NCBI GenBank assembly: GCA_022449705.1 | Contig: JAKURS010000035.1 | Span: 1 to 9,512 of the forward strand | Length of the DNA stretch: 9,512 nucleotides | DNA from: Candidatus Poseidoniia archaeon | Lineage (GTDB): Archaea > Thermoplasmatota > Poseidoniia > MGIII > CG-Epi1 | Direction: 5' to 3' | In this document: positions 1 to 7,086 of the stretch, piece by piece | Numbering within the stretch: the first letter of the stretch is position 1 | Layout: every line of letters starts with the position of its first letter | Program-made: the position numbers and the translations under genes | Notes under the pieces: generated by a model | What the model was told of the DNA's origin: nothing | The model's database searches: none | What the model saw: only the letters and a program-made list of their open reading frames with translations

Positions 1-42
1 CGGAGCGAGGCGACCGAGCGCCTGGCGGAGGCGCTGCCATGA
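1..42 (+). CDS. 3' end of an unidentified upstream gene
   Basis: Frame 1 is open from the window edge and reads RSEATERLAEALP before a TGA at 40-42. That stop overlaps the ATG of the next gene in an ATGA arrangement, which is typical of translationally coupled archaeal genes. Thirteen charged, helix-prone residues are too few to name a family. The call rests on the ATGA junction and on the good ribosome binding site for the next gene lying inside this frame. It could be a chance open stretch. Confidence 0.45.
   Translation, partial: RSEATERLAEALP
27..31 (+). promoter_or_regulatory. Ribosome binding site for the Toprim gene
   Basis: GGAGG lies seven bases before the ATG at 39, ideal spacing for pairing with the 16S anti-Shine-Dalgarno sequence. 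It supports the ATG at 39 and lies inside the end of the preceding reading frame, consistent with coupled translation. Confidence 0.6.
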
Positions 43-434
43 ACGATGCCGAGCGACTCGAAGCGCTGGAAGGCTGGTTGGCGCGACTCGCGGAATTCCC
101 GGGGCCAGTCATCGTTGAGGGGCAGCGTGATATCATCGCGTTGCGAGGACTGTGCGACGCGCAACTGTTGGTGCTTAACAACGGCCACCCGGTGCTGCAG
201 ACGGTCGAGAAGCTGGCGCGCAAGTTGGGGCCGGGCGGCCGCTTCGCCATCCTGACCGACTGGGACCGCACCGGGGGGCGGCTGGCGCGGCAGCTGCGCG
301 AGCTGGGAATCGCGAGCGACCTGCAACCCGATTCCGGGTTGAGGCGCGAGCTTGCGCTGCTGGCACGCCGCGAAATCAGCTGTGTAGAGGAGCTGCCGTC
401 GCTGTTGCAGAAGCTGCGCCCCAAGCAGGCTTAA
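39..434 (+). CDS. Small stand-alone Toprim-domain protein
   Basis: This 131-residue protein is essentially a single Toprim fold, the metal-binding nucleotidyl-transfer/hydrolysis module of topoisomerases, DnaG primases, OLD nucleases and RNase M5. The first Toprim motif is VIVEGQRD with the catalytic-type Glu at residue 27. The second is LTDWDRTGG with the metal-binding DxD at residues 74 and 76, followed by the usual small/basic stretch. There is no zinc finger, helicase or primase domain and no signal peptide. Size and motifs match the small archaeal Toprim proteins formerly grouped as UPF0292, whose biochemical function I do not know to be settled; RNA or DNA processing is the general expectation. 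The ATG at 39 has a good Shine-Dalgarno and overlaps the upstream stop. lat follows after 25 bases on the same strand. The fold assignment is firm; the function is not. Confidence 0.85.
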   Translation: MNDAERLEALEGWLARLAEFPGPVIVEGQRDIIALRGLCDAQLLVLNNGHPVLQTVEKLARKLGPGGRFAILTDWDRTGGRLARQLRELGIASDLQPDSGLRRELALLARREISCVEELPSLLQKLRPKQA

Positions 435-459
435 ACCCCGACCAGCCTGCCGGCCGCCC

Positions 460-1815
460 ATGAAAGCTGCCACACGCGCGCGGGCAAACGCCGTCGCGCA
501 CGGCATCGCCGCCAGCGAGGTACACGCGGTGCTGCGGCGGCACCAACTGGTCGACGGTTTCGACGTCGTTTTCGACTTGGAGCGGTCGCACGGCGCTTGG
601 CTCTACGACGCGCGCAGCGGGTCGGAGTTTTTGGACTGCTTTACCTGCTTCGCTTCTTGGCCGGTTGGGTACAACCATCCCCTGCTGCAGGATTCTGCCT
701 TCCAGGCGCAGTTGCGCAGCGTCGCCTCGAGCAATCCCACCAACTCTGACTTGTACACCCGGGAAATGGCGGAGTTCGTCGAAGCTTTTGCGACGCGCGC
801 TACGCCGCCCGGCTTTCCGCACCATTTCTGGGTTGCCGGCGGGGCGCTGGCGGTCGAGAACGCGCTGAAGGCGGCGTTCGACTGGAAGGCGCGCAAGCTG
901 GGACGCACCGACCTCGAGGCTGACGTCAACGACCTCGTAATACTGCACCTGCGCGACGCGTTCCACGGTCGTAGCGGTTACACGCTCTCGCTGACCAACA
1001 CCGTGCCAGATAAAATCGGGCTGTTCCCCAAGTTTGCCTGGCCGCGGGTCCATAACCCAACCATTGAGTTCGGTCCCGACGGCGGGATTGCGAACGACAT
1101 CGTGGCGGAGGAGGCGCGCGCCTGCGCCGAAATCGAGGCCGCCTTTGCCCGGCACGGCAATCACGTTGCCGCCATCATACTCGAGCCGCTGCAGGGCGAG
1201 GGGGGTGACAACCACTTCCGCGCCGAGTTCCTTCAGGCATTGCGCGGCTACGCCGACGCGCGCGAGGCGCTGCTCATTTTCGACGAGGTGCAGACTGGTT
1301 TCTGGGGCTCGGGGAAACCATGGCTCTGGCAGCACCACGGCGTCGCGCCCGATATCGTCGCCTTCGGCAAGAAGACGCAGGTTTGTGGAATATACTGCTC
1401 GGAGCGCATCGACGAGGTCGAGGACAACGTCTTCCAATTCCCGGGGCGCATCAACTCCACCTTTGGTGGCGGCCTGATGGACATGCTGCGCTGCCGCCGC
1501 TTCCTTGACATCATCGAAGCCGAGGCGCTGGGTGAGAACATCACTGCACGCGGCGAAGAGCTGCTGGCGGGCTTGCGCACTGTCGCGCGCGAAACTGGCG
1601 GTATGGACAACGTGCGCGGCATCGGCAGCCTACTGGCGTTTACACTGCCGTCGCCGGTGGAACGGGACGCTCTGATGCAGGCGCTGGCGCAGCAGAAGGT
1701 GCTGGCGCTCAAGGCGGGTCCCGTCTCGATACGGTTCCGGCTGCCACTCGTAATTTCGGCCGACGAGGTGCGGGAACTGCTCGCGCGCGTGCGCGCCGCA
1801 CTCGTGTCCCGCTAG
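460..1815 (+). CDS. lat: L-lysine 6-aminotransferase (lysine epsilon-aminotransferase)
   Basis: A class III PLP-dependent aminotransferase of 451 residues, the usual length for this enzyme. Lysine epsilon-aminotransferase moves the side-chain amino group of lysine to 2-oxoglutarate, giving glutamate and aminoadipate semialdehyde, which cyclises to piperideine-6-carboxylate. It closely follows what I recall of Mycobacterium tuberculosis Lat (Rv3290c) along its whole length: LVDGFDVVFDL (30-40), GGALAVENALKAAFDWK (127-143), FHGRSGYTLSLTNT (168-181), EPLQGEGGD (242-250), LIFDEVQTG (272-280), PDIVAFGKKTQVCG (297-310), NSTFGGG (332-338) and a C-terminal RFRLPL (425-430). Lys304, six residues after the Asp of PDIVAFGK, should bind PLP, and Asp275 should contact the pyridine nitrogen. 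No Shine-Dalgarno is visible before the ATG at 460, so translation may be coupled to the Toprim gene 25 bases upstream. The close match to lat rather than to ornithine or GABA aminotransferases makes the substrate call fairly strong. No aminoadipate-semialdehyde dehydrogenase or Lrp-type regulator is adjacent. Confidence 0.92.
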   Translation: MKAATRARANAVAHGIAASEVHAVLRRHQLVDGFDVVFDLERSHGAWLYDARSGSEFLDCFTCFASWPVGYNHPLLQDSAFQAQLRSVASSNPTNSDLYTREMAEFVEAFATRATPPGFPHHFWVAGGALAVENALKAAFDWKARKLGRTDLEADVNDLVILHLRDAFHGRSGYTLSLTNTVPDKIGLFPKFAWPRVHNPTIEFGPDGGIANDIVAEEARACAEIEAAFARHGNHVAAIILEPLQGEGGDNHFRAEFLQALRGYADAREALLIFDEVQTGFWGSGKPWLWQHHGVAPDIVAFGKKTQVCGIYCSERIDEVEDNVFQFPGRINSTFGGGLMDMLRCRRFLDIIEAEALGENITARGEELLAGLRTVARETGGMDNVRGIGSLLAFTLPSPVERDALMQALAQQKVLALKAGPVSIRFRLPLVISADEVRELLARVRAALVSR

Positions 1816-1827
1816 CGCGGGCGGCAG

Positions 1828-1855
1828 CTGCGCCATATAGCGGTGTTCGGCGCAG
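1828..1855 (+). terminator. Possible terminator hairpin after lat
   Basis: CTGCGCC (1828-1834) and GGCGCAG (1849-1855) form a perfect 7-bp stem around a 14-base loop, extendable by one G-T pair. It starts 13 bases after the lat stop, and TTTT follows at 1860-1863, so it could end the lat transcript. Archaeal termination depends mainly on T-runs, and this run is short. A competing 5-bp stem (1852-1856 with 1865-1869) uses part of the same sequence. Confidence 0.3.
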
Positions 1856-1859
1856 TGGG

Positions 1860-1865
1860 TTTTAA
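1860..1865 (+). promoter_or_regulatory. Possible TATA box for the TPR gene pair
   Basis: TTTTAA is the most AT-rich run in the 70-base gap before the first TPR gene. Its centre is about 23 bases before the GTG at 1886. Archaeal TATA boxes lie about 26 bases before transcription starts, so the transcript would begin at or next to the start codon, a leaderless arrangement common in archaea. There is no clear purine-rich BRE upstream. This is weak evidence from composition and spacing only. Confidence 0.3.
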
Positions 1866-1877
1866 CTGCCCCTCGCT

Positions 1878-1884
1878 GGAGGAG
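1878..1884 (+). promoter_or_regulatory. Shine-Dalgarno-like GGAGGAG just before the TPR1 GTG start
   Basis: GGAGGAG ends one base before the GTG at 1886; the core GGAGG (1878-1882) is three bases away, closer than the usual 5-8. No other in-frame ATG, GTG or TTG lies between the upstream TAG (1838-1840) and 1886, and the first in-frame alternative I see downstream is a GTG at 2039, inside the repeats. The GTG at 1886 is therefore kept despite the tight spacing. The site could be inactive if the message is leaderless. Confidence 0.4.
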
Positions 1885-1885
1885 T

Positions 1886-3010
1886 GTGCCTATCGACGAT
1901 AGCGACCATGTCGACGAGCTGCGTGCAGAGGGACTGGCCGAGCTCAAGCTGGGCCACTACCGCCGCGCCCGCCGCACGCTCGAGAAGGCACTGGCAGCGA
2001 AGCCGGAGAGCAGGCGGCTGCGGCACGACCTGGGAAAGGTGCACTTGGCGGCCGGACAACCTGAGGCGGCGCTGGAGGAACTCGACCAGATTCCCGATGA
2101 TGTCTCGCATTCCGAAATCCTCTGGAAGGACCGCGCACTGGCGCAGCTGCTGCTCGGCAACCCAGAAGAAGCCCTGATGTGCGCCAAACGAGCGCTGGAG
2201 CGCAAGCCGAGCTATGTCGCAGCACATGTCCTGAAGGCGCGTGCCCAACAGACGCTCGGACAGGGCGAAGCGGCGCTGGCAACCATCAACTCGGTCGCCA
2301 GACGCCGGAAGTCTGACCGTGAGGTACTCTACCGCCGCGGCAAGCTGCTGCACGTGCTGGGGCGTTACAGTGACGCACTACAGGATTTCGACGCTATCCT
2401 CGAACGGCGGCCGCGTGACCAAGCGGCGCTGGAGGCGAAGGGGCTGGCGCACGACCAGCTGGATGAGCCAGGCGCTGCGGCGGAAGCGCTACAGCAGAGC
2501 CTCGAGGCGGAGGATGAGGTGGTCTACAACGACCGCGGTGTCGCGCTCTCGCGGCTCGGATACAACCACCGCGCCATCGAAAGCTACCGGCGGGCCCTGG
2601 CGGCCAACCCGCGCTACGCCACCTGCTGGTTCAACCTCGGCAAGGCGCTCTTCAGGGTGGGCAACCTGAAGGAGGCGCTACAGGCGTTCACGCGCGCGAC
2701 CGAGCTCAACCCCCGGAATCGCTCGGCGTGGAACAACCGCGGTGTGACGCTGCGCCAGCTCAACCGCATCGAAGAGACCATTCCCTGCTACGAGCGCGCC
2801 ATCGAGTTGAAGCAGGACTACGCCTGGGCCTGGCACAACAAGGGCTACGCGCTCGAGCTGCTCGACCATCCGCGCGAGGCGCTGGTGTGCTACCAGCAGA
2901 CGCTGGTGCACCAGTCGGGCCACGAGGACCATGACGGCTCCGAGTGGGAGCGGCTGCTCAAGGATACCAAAAAGGCGATAACGCGCATCGAGTTAATCCT
3001 GGAACATTAG
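1886..3010 (+). CDS. TPR repeat protein 1 (about ten tandem repeats)
   Basis: A 374-residue protein built almost wholly of 34-residue tetratricopeptide repeats, helix-turn-helix units that stack into a superhelix and bind partner proteins. I count ten consecutive units from about residue 9 to 345. The best are EVVYNDRGVALSRLGYNHRA (from 211), ATCWFNLGKALFRVGNLKEA (from 245), RSAWNNRGVTLRQLNRIEET (from 279) and AWAWHNKGYALELLDHPREA (from 313); the N-terminal units are more diverged. A charged 29-residue tail follows. No enzymatic domain, signal peptide or membrane segment is seen, so a cytosolic scaffold or adaptor is the natural reading. The start is GTG. The stop is immediately followed by the ATG of a second TPR gene, and the two share an 18-base identical word, suggesting tandem duplication. 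The binding partner cannot be read from sequence. Confidence 0.9.
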   Translation: MPIDDSDHVDELRAEGLAELKLGHYRRARRTLEKALAAKPESRRLRHDLGKVHLAAGQPEAALEELDQIPDDVSHSEILWKDRALAQLLLGNPEEALMCAKRALERKPSYVAAHVLKARAQQTLGQGEAALATINSVARRRKSDREVLYRRGKLLHVLGRYSDALQDFDAILERRPRDQAALEAKGLAHDQLDEPGAAAEALQQSLEAEDEVVYNDRGVALSRLGYNHRAIESYRRALAANPRYATCWFNLGKALFRVGNLKEALQAFTRATELNPRNRSAWNNRGVTLRQLNRIEETIPCYERAIELKQDYAWAWHNKGYALELLDHPREALVCYQQTLVHQSGHEDHDGSEWERLLKDTKKAITRIELILEH

Positions 3011-4738
3011 ATGGCTGACGTCAACGAGTTGGTGGAGCAGGGCGAGGCGCTGGTGCGCGAGGGGAGGCTGCGCAAGGCGCTCACCTGCTTCCGCAAGGCA
3101 GTCGACCTGGCGCCGGAGGACCCTTTGCTGCACAACAGTATTGGCATGGCTGAGATGGCGCGCCGCAAACCCGGGCGGGCACTGCACGCCTACCGGCAGG
3201 CGTCCGACTTGGCGCCCGATATTGCGCGCTACCATGTGCGCTGTGGCGACGCACTGCAGCGGCTCGAGCGCTACACGGAGGCTGTTGAGGCATACGGCCG
3301 CGCGTTGGAGCTGGAACCGCGCAACGCGCCGGCGTGGAACAACCGCGGCTTTGCCAATTTCATGCTCAACCGCTGGAACGAGGCGCTGCGCTGCTACGAC
3401 GAGGCGATGCGTGCCGACCCCACCTACGCTGTGGCGTGGTACAACTATGGCTACACGCTGCAGCTCTCGGGGCGGCTGGCGGACGCCAAGGACTACTACC
3501 AGCGCGCAGTCGAGCTCGACCCGCGCGACAAGATTGCGTGGAACAACCTCGCCAACGTGCAGTACAACCAGGGCGAATACGAGCTCTCGATCGAGTTCTA
3601 CCAGAAATCGCTCGTAATCGACCCGGAATATGTCATCGCCATCAACAACATCGGAAATGCCCTGGACCACCTGGACCGCTACGAAGAAGCGATAACGTAC
3701 CACGAGCAGGCGCTCGAGCTGGACCCGACTTTCCACTACGCCTGGATGGCGAAGGGCCGGGCACTGGCGCAGCTCGGCCACCCGGAGGAGGGGCTCGAGT
3801 TCCTGGAAACCGCCCTTGAGCTGGAAGCGGAGGACCCTGATTACCACGAGGCGCTGGCGCGCTGCCTGCTGGCGCTCGACCGCCCCGACGAGGCACGCCG
3901 TATCCTGAACCTGGGACTGGCGGTCGACGGCCAGCACGTCCTTTGCTGGGTTGCGCTCGGCGATATCAGCCGCGAACGCGATGACAACCGACACGCGCTA
4001 CAGTGCTATGACGAGGCGGTGCGCGCGATGGACAATCAGGCGCGTCAGCGCATGCGCGACCTGGACTGGATAGAGAAGGGCAAGATCCTGCTCAACGCCG
4101 GGATGTCCAGCGAGGCGGAACGGCAGTACACTAACGCGCTGATCGCGCACCCCGAGTCGGCGCGCGCGCGCTTCCGGCTGGCAGAGATGCTGCTCGAGCT
4201 GGACCGCAATGAGCAGGCACTGCCGCTCATCGAAAATGCCCTGGAGCTGCAGCCTGGCTCCCGCGCCGGCAGGCTGCTGCTGGCCCGCGCGCAGGAGTGG
4301 GATGCGGCGCGCGAAACACTCGCTGCTTTGCAGACAGAATTCCCTGACGACCAGAGTATAAAGCGCAGTTTGGGGCTGCACCTTGCCCCGCGCGAGCCGG
4401 AAGCGGCACTGGAATGCTTGTCGCTGGGGGACTGGAATTCGGCGCTGGCGCGCTGCGGTTGCCTGCGTGCGCTCGAGCGGTTAGAGGAAGCGGTTGTGGC
4501 CGCTGAAGCGGCGACTGCGCTGGCACCTGACCGGCTCGAGGCGTGGCTCGCGCTCGGCTGGAGCGCGCTGGAGGCGGGCGCCACGGAGCATGCCAGCGAG
4601 GCGTTCGACGGCGCGCTTGGTTGCGGAGTCACCGACGCGGAGGCACTGGCGGGCAAGGCGGCAGCGCTCAAGGCTGCGGGCAAGCCGGCTGACAAGCTGC
4701 ACCACCTGCTGGCAGAGGCGGAGCCGGAACTGGCCTGA
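3011..4738 (+). CDS. TPR repeat protein 2 (about 12 clear plus degenerate repeats)
   Basis: A 575-residue TPR protein. Residues 4-415 hold about twelve near-canonical 34-residue units, including APAWNNRGFANFMLNRWNEA (from 106), AVAWYNYGYTLQLSGRLADA (from 140) and KIAWNNLANVQYNQGEYELS (from 174). One unit near 340-350 carries an extra seven or so residues (around AMDNQARQRMRD). Residues 416-475 are irregular, and about two weaker units follow before a Leu/Ala-rich C terminus. No catalytic domain, signal peptide or membrane helix is visible. TAG and ATG abut (TAGATG), so translation is probably coupled to TPR protein 1 and the two proteins may form one complex. The central repeats carry many Asn, Tyr and Trp residues on the predicted groove-forming helices, as in peptide-binding TPRs; that groove role is inference. 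Confidence 0.9.
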   Translation: MADVNELVEQGEALVREGRLRKALTCFRKAVDLAPEDPLLHNSIGMAEMARRKPGRALHAYRQASDLAPDIARYHVRCGDALQRLERYTEAVEAYGRALELEPRNAPAWNNRGFANFMLNRWNEALRCYDEAMRADPTYAVAWYNYGYTLQLSGRLADAKDYYQRAVELDPRDKIAWNNLANVQYNQGEYELSIEFYQKSLVIDPEYVIAINNIGNALDHLDRYEEAITYHEQALELDPTFHYAWMAKGRALAQLGHPEEGLEFLETALELEAEDPDYHEALARCLLALDRPDEARRILNLGLAVDGQHVLCWVALGDISRERDDNRHALQCYDEAVRAMDNQARQRMRDLDWIEKGKILLNAGMSSEAERQYTNALIAHPESARARFRLAEMLLELDRNEQALPLIENALELQPGSRAGRLLLARAQEWDAARETLAALQTEFPDDQSIKRSLGLHLAPREPEAALECLSLGDWNSALARCGCLRALERLEEAVVAAEAATALAPDRLEAWLALGWSALEAGATEHASEAFDGALGCGVTDAEALAGKAAALKAAGKPADKLHHLLAEAEPELA

Positions 4739-4771
4739 AGCGGCGGTTGCCTAGGCCGAAATAGCCGCTTC
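4737..4771. terminator. Inverted repeat across the convergent stop codons
   Basis: GAAGCGGC (4737-4744) and GCCGCTTC (4764-4771) are perfect 8-bp inverted arms around a 19-base loop. The hairpin overlaps the TGA of TPR protein 2 (4736-4738), and the TAG of the opposite-strand glycosyltransferase (4751-4753) lies in the loop, which also contains the palindrome GCCTAGGC (4749-4756). Either transcript could form it, so it could mark the 3' end of both. No T-run follows on either strand, so it is not a classical intrinsic terminator. The gap between the genes is only 12 bases. Confidence 0.35.
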
Positions 4772-5872
4772 CAGCACCTGCTCGACCTTTTCCGCCACGC
4801 GCGGCCAGGCGAATTCCCGCTCGACGCGTTCGCGTCCGCGAACGCCCATCTGCCGTGCGCGTTCGGGGTAGTCCCAGATGTTTTGCAATGCAGCAGCGAG
4901 TGCGTCGGGGTCGAGCGGCTCGACTAGGTGCCCCTCCTCGCCGGTAATAACGTCACGCACGCCGGGGATGTCGCTCAGCACCAGCGGCTTGCCCGACGCC
5001 ATGCCCTCCAAGCCAACGATACCGAACGCCTCCAGCCGCGAGGTTGATGGCAGGACCACGGTGTCACAGGCGGCGTAGTAGGCCGGCAGCCAAGCGTCAC
5101 CGACCGGGCCGGCAAAGCTGACCCGCTCCTGCAGGCCGCAGCTCCGCACCAGCAGGTCCAGCCAGTCGCGGTAAGGGCCGTCACCCACCACCACCAGCCG
5201 CCCTCGCTCGAGCCGCGAGAGTGCCCGCACCAGGATGCCTACCCCCTTGTGCGGCACCAGCCTTCCAACAAAGAGCGCTAGCGGTTCGTTGTCGGGGGCG
5301 AACCGCTCACGTATGTGGTCGCCGCGATTGGAGGGATGGAACCGTTCCGTGTCGACTGCGTTGGGTACTACCTCTACATCTCGGTTCCAGAGCGCACGAG
5401 AGGTGGCAGCATAGCTCTCAGTGGTCGAGATAATGCGTGCCGCGCGCTGCAGAGGCCGATTGCCAAGGAAGCGCTGGTAGCCGCGTACCATCAGCGACCC
5501 CAGTCGTCCGCGCAGCTCCAGGTCGCAATGGTAAGTGACGACTAGTGGTTTCCCTGCTTTCCGTGCGCCGCGCGCGGCGAACAGCTCGGTGAACGGCGGC
5601 GGTGAGTGGACATGCACCACGTCCGCCTCCGTTGCGGCGATGTTCCCACCAAAGCCGGGCGCGACAGGGGTGTTGAAGAGGTTCAGCCATTGTGTCACGC
5701 GCCTGACCGAAAGATTGCGCACAGTTTCCCGCTCCGGCATGCGCGCGTAGCGCGAGGTAAGCACCTCGACAGTGTGGCCCCGCTGCTGCAGGTGCAGCGC
5801 CAGCCCCAGCACGTGCGATTCGACGCCGCCGTAGTGAGGGTGGAAGTAGGGTGTTACTTCGAGGATGTGCAT
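4751..5872 (-). CDS. GT4-family glycosyltransferase (GT-B fold)
   Basis: A 373-residue retaining glycosyltransferase of the GT4 type, which moves a sugar from a nucleotide-sugar donor to a lipid, glycan or protein acceptor. The N-terminal acceptor domain begins with ILEVTPYFHPHYGGVESHV, whose GGVE loop (15-18) is typical. PNAVDTERF (170-178) marks the link to the donor domain, followed by FVGRLVPHKG (201-210) with the phosphate-contacting Arg204 and Lys209. The signature EX7E motif is EAFGIVGLE (Glu281 and Glu289). Length is normal, with no membrane helices, so it probably acts on the inner membrane face. Its ATG shares one base with the upstream stop (TGATG) and no Shine-Dalgarno is visible, so translation is probably coupled to the sugar nucleotidylyltransferase-like gene. 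That pairing suggests surface glycan or glycolipid synthesis. Donor and acceptor cannot be told from sequence. Confidence 0.9.
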   Translation of the reverse strand: MHILEVTPYFHPHYGGVESHVLGLALHLQQRGHTVEVLTSRYARMPERETVRNLSVRRVTQWLNLFNTPVAPGFGGNIAATEADVVHVHSPPPFTELFAARGARKAGKPLVVTYHCDLELRGRLGSLMVRGYQRFLGNRPLQRAARIISTTESYAATSRALWNRDVEVVPNAVDTERFHPSNRGDHIRERFAPDNEPLALFVGRLVPHKGVGILVRALSRLERGRLVVVGDGPYRDWLDLLVRSCGLQERVSFAGPVGDAWLPAYYAACDTVVLPSTSRLEAFGIVGLEGMASGKPLVLSDIPGVRDVITGEEGHLVEPLDPDALAAALQNIWDYPERARQMGVRGRERVEREFAWPRVAEKVEQVLEAAISA

Positions 5873-7086
5873 CAGAGTATCCGGGAGCCGGCCGCCCAGC
5901 TGCCCGAAACGACGCGACCAGGGCCGACTACCGAGCCCTCGCCCAGGATAGTGCCGACGTTGAGCGAAGCGTTGATGCCAGTCTTTACGTCGTCGCCCAG
6001 GATGACGCCTAGCTTGCGCAGCCCGCTGTCAACCCGCTCGCCCCTGACGATGGCGTAGATGCTGGCACCATCGTGTCGCAGGTTGGCAATCTTGGTTCCG
6101 GAGCCAAGGTTGCAGTCGCGCCCCAGGATGGAGTCGCCGACGTAGTTGTGGTGCGGCGCTTTCGCGCGTTCCATCAGGATTGAGTTCTTCACCTCCGAAG
6201 CGGCGCCCACTTTCGCCCCGGCGCAAAGCATGGTCGCGCCGCGGATGCAGGCGTTCGGCCCCACCGTTGCGTCAGGGCCAATCCAGGCTGGCCCCTCGAT
6301 GCGGCTGCCCGCCTTAACTATCGCACCCATAGCAACGTGCACCGCGCCCACCAGCACAGCACCTTCCTCGACGGTGCCTTCGATGGATGGCTCCATGCGG
6401 GAGAGCAGTAGCGCGTTGGCGGCGAGCAGGTCCCATGGCCTCCCTAGGTCGAGCCAGTCACCCTCCACCTTCACCACGGTAACGCCTTGGGCGACCGCCT
6501 CCAGCGCAGTTGTCAGTTCGTATTCTCCCCGCGGTGACCGTTCAATTGCCTTGAGCGCTTTGAAGATGGAAGGTGCGAAGCGGTAGATGCCGGCGTTGAT
6601 GCCGCCTGGTCCTTCGCCGCCTTTCTCGATGATGCTCGCCAGCTTCCCTTTACGCGCCTTGACAAGGCCATATCTACCGCAATCGGCGACCTGCGCTACC
6701 GCCAGCGCATGCTCGCCGGTTGCGGCCGCGAGTGCGCGCAGCGTTTCCGTCGTGACGAGCGTATCGCCGTTCAGGCAGAAAAATTCGCTATCCAGTTTTC
6801 CAGCCGCCTGCGCTACCGCATGGCCGGTGCCTAGCTGTTCTTCCTGCACCAGGTATTCCAGCTCGAGCCCGAAGCGCTGGCCGTCACCGAGCGCCTCGTG
6901 CACCTTGCGCATGCGATAGCCCACCAGCACCACCACGCGCTTGACGCCAGCTTCGGCCAGCGCGTGCAGCTGGTGCTCAAGGAACGGTGCGCCGCCAGCA
7001 GGCAGCAATGGCTTCGGCAGCCGCGCCGTCAGCGGCCGCATGCGGGTGCCCCGGCCAGCGGCCAGAATGAGCGCCTGTTCAGCCAA
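5872..7086 (-). CDS. Bifunctional sugar-1-phosphate nucleotidylyltransferase / acyltransferase-like (archaeal GlmU-type)
   Basis: A 404-residue two-domain protein. Residues 4-225 are a nucleotidyltransferase that joins a sugar-1-phosphate to an NTP: LILAAGRGTRMRPLT (6-20), PKPLLPAGG (24-32), LGTGHAV (85-91), LNGDTL (105-110), INAGIYRF (163-170), GEYELT (187-192) and WLDLGRPWDL (211-220). Residues 235-404 are a left-handed beta-helix of hexapeptide repeats resembling the acetyltransferase half of Sulfolobus ST0452 and bacterial GlmU. PHHNYVGDS (311-319) keeps the catalytic-type His312 and Tyr315, and IANLR (333-337) keeps Asn335, but the lysine expected just after it (Lys392 in E. coli GlmU) is not seen. 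Start chosen: TTG at 7086, with GGAG seven bases upstream and the nucleotide-binding strand right after it; a TTG at 7137 would add 17 unlike residues inside gatE. The gene overlaps gatE by 8 bases and the glycosyltransferase by 1. Likely product: an activated (N-acetyl)hexosamine or hexose; the exact sugar is unknown. Confidence 0.85.
   Translation of the reverse strand: MAEQALILAAGRGTRMRPLTARLPKPLLPAGGAPFLEHQLHALAEAGVKRVVVLVGYRMRKVHEALGDGQRFGLELEYLVQEEQLGTGHAVAQAAGKLDSEFFCLNGDTLVTTETLRALAAATGEHALAVAQVADCGRYGLVKARKGKLASIIEKGGEGPGGINAGIYRFAPSIFKALKAIERSPRGEYELTTALEAVAQGVTVVKVEGDWLDLGRPWDLLAANALLLSRMEPSIEGTVEEGAVLVGAVHVAMGAIVKAGSRIEGPAWIGPDATVGPNACIRGATMLCAGAKVGAASEVKNSILMERAKAPHHNYVGDSILGRDCNLGSGTKIANLRHDGASIYAIVRGERVDSGLRKLGVILGDDVKTGINASLNVGTILGEGSVVGPGRVVSGSWAAGSRIL

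Noticed and set aside
39..434. Toprim protein considered as a DnaG primase or OLD-type defence nuclease
   Set aside because: It is only 131 residues, with no zinc-binding, primase helical or ATPase domain and no defence genes nearby.
376..1437. 353-residue minus-strand reading frame opposite lat
   Set aside because: It lies antisense to a clearly recognised enzyme, shows no family motif, and long antisense frames are expected in GC-rich coding DNA.
2993..3994. 333-residue minus-strand reading frame opposite TPR protein 2
   Set aside because: Its apparent periodicity is the antisense echo of the TPR repeats; no independent coding evidence.
1886..4738. TPR repeats considered as a possible mobile or CRISPR-like DNA repeat
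   Set aside because: The repeats are in-frame 34-residue protein units with diverged DNA and no spacer structure.
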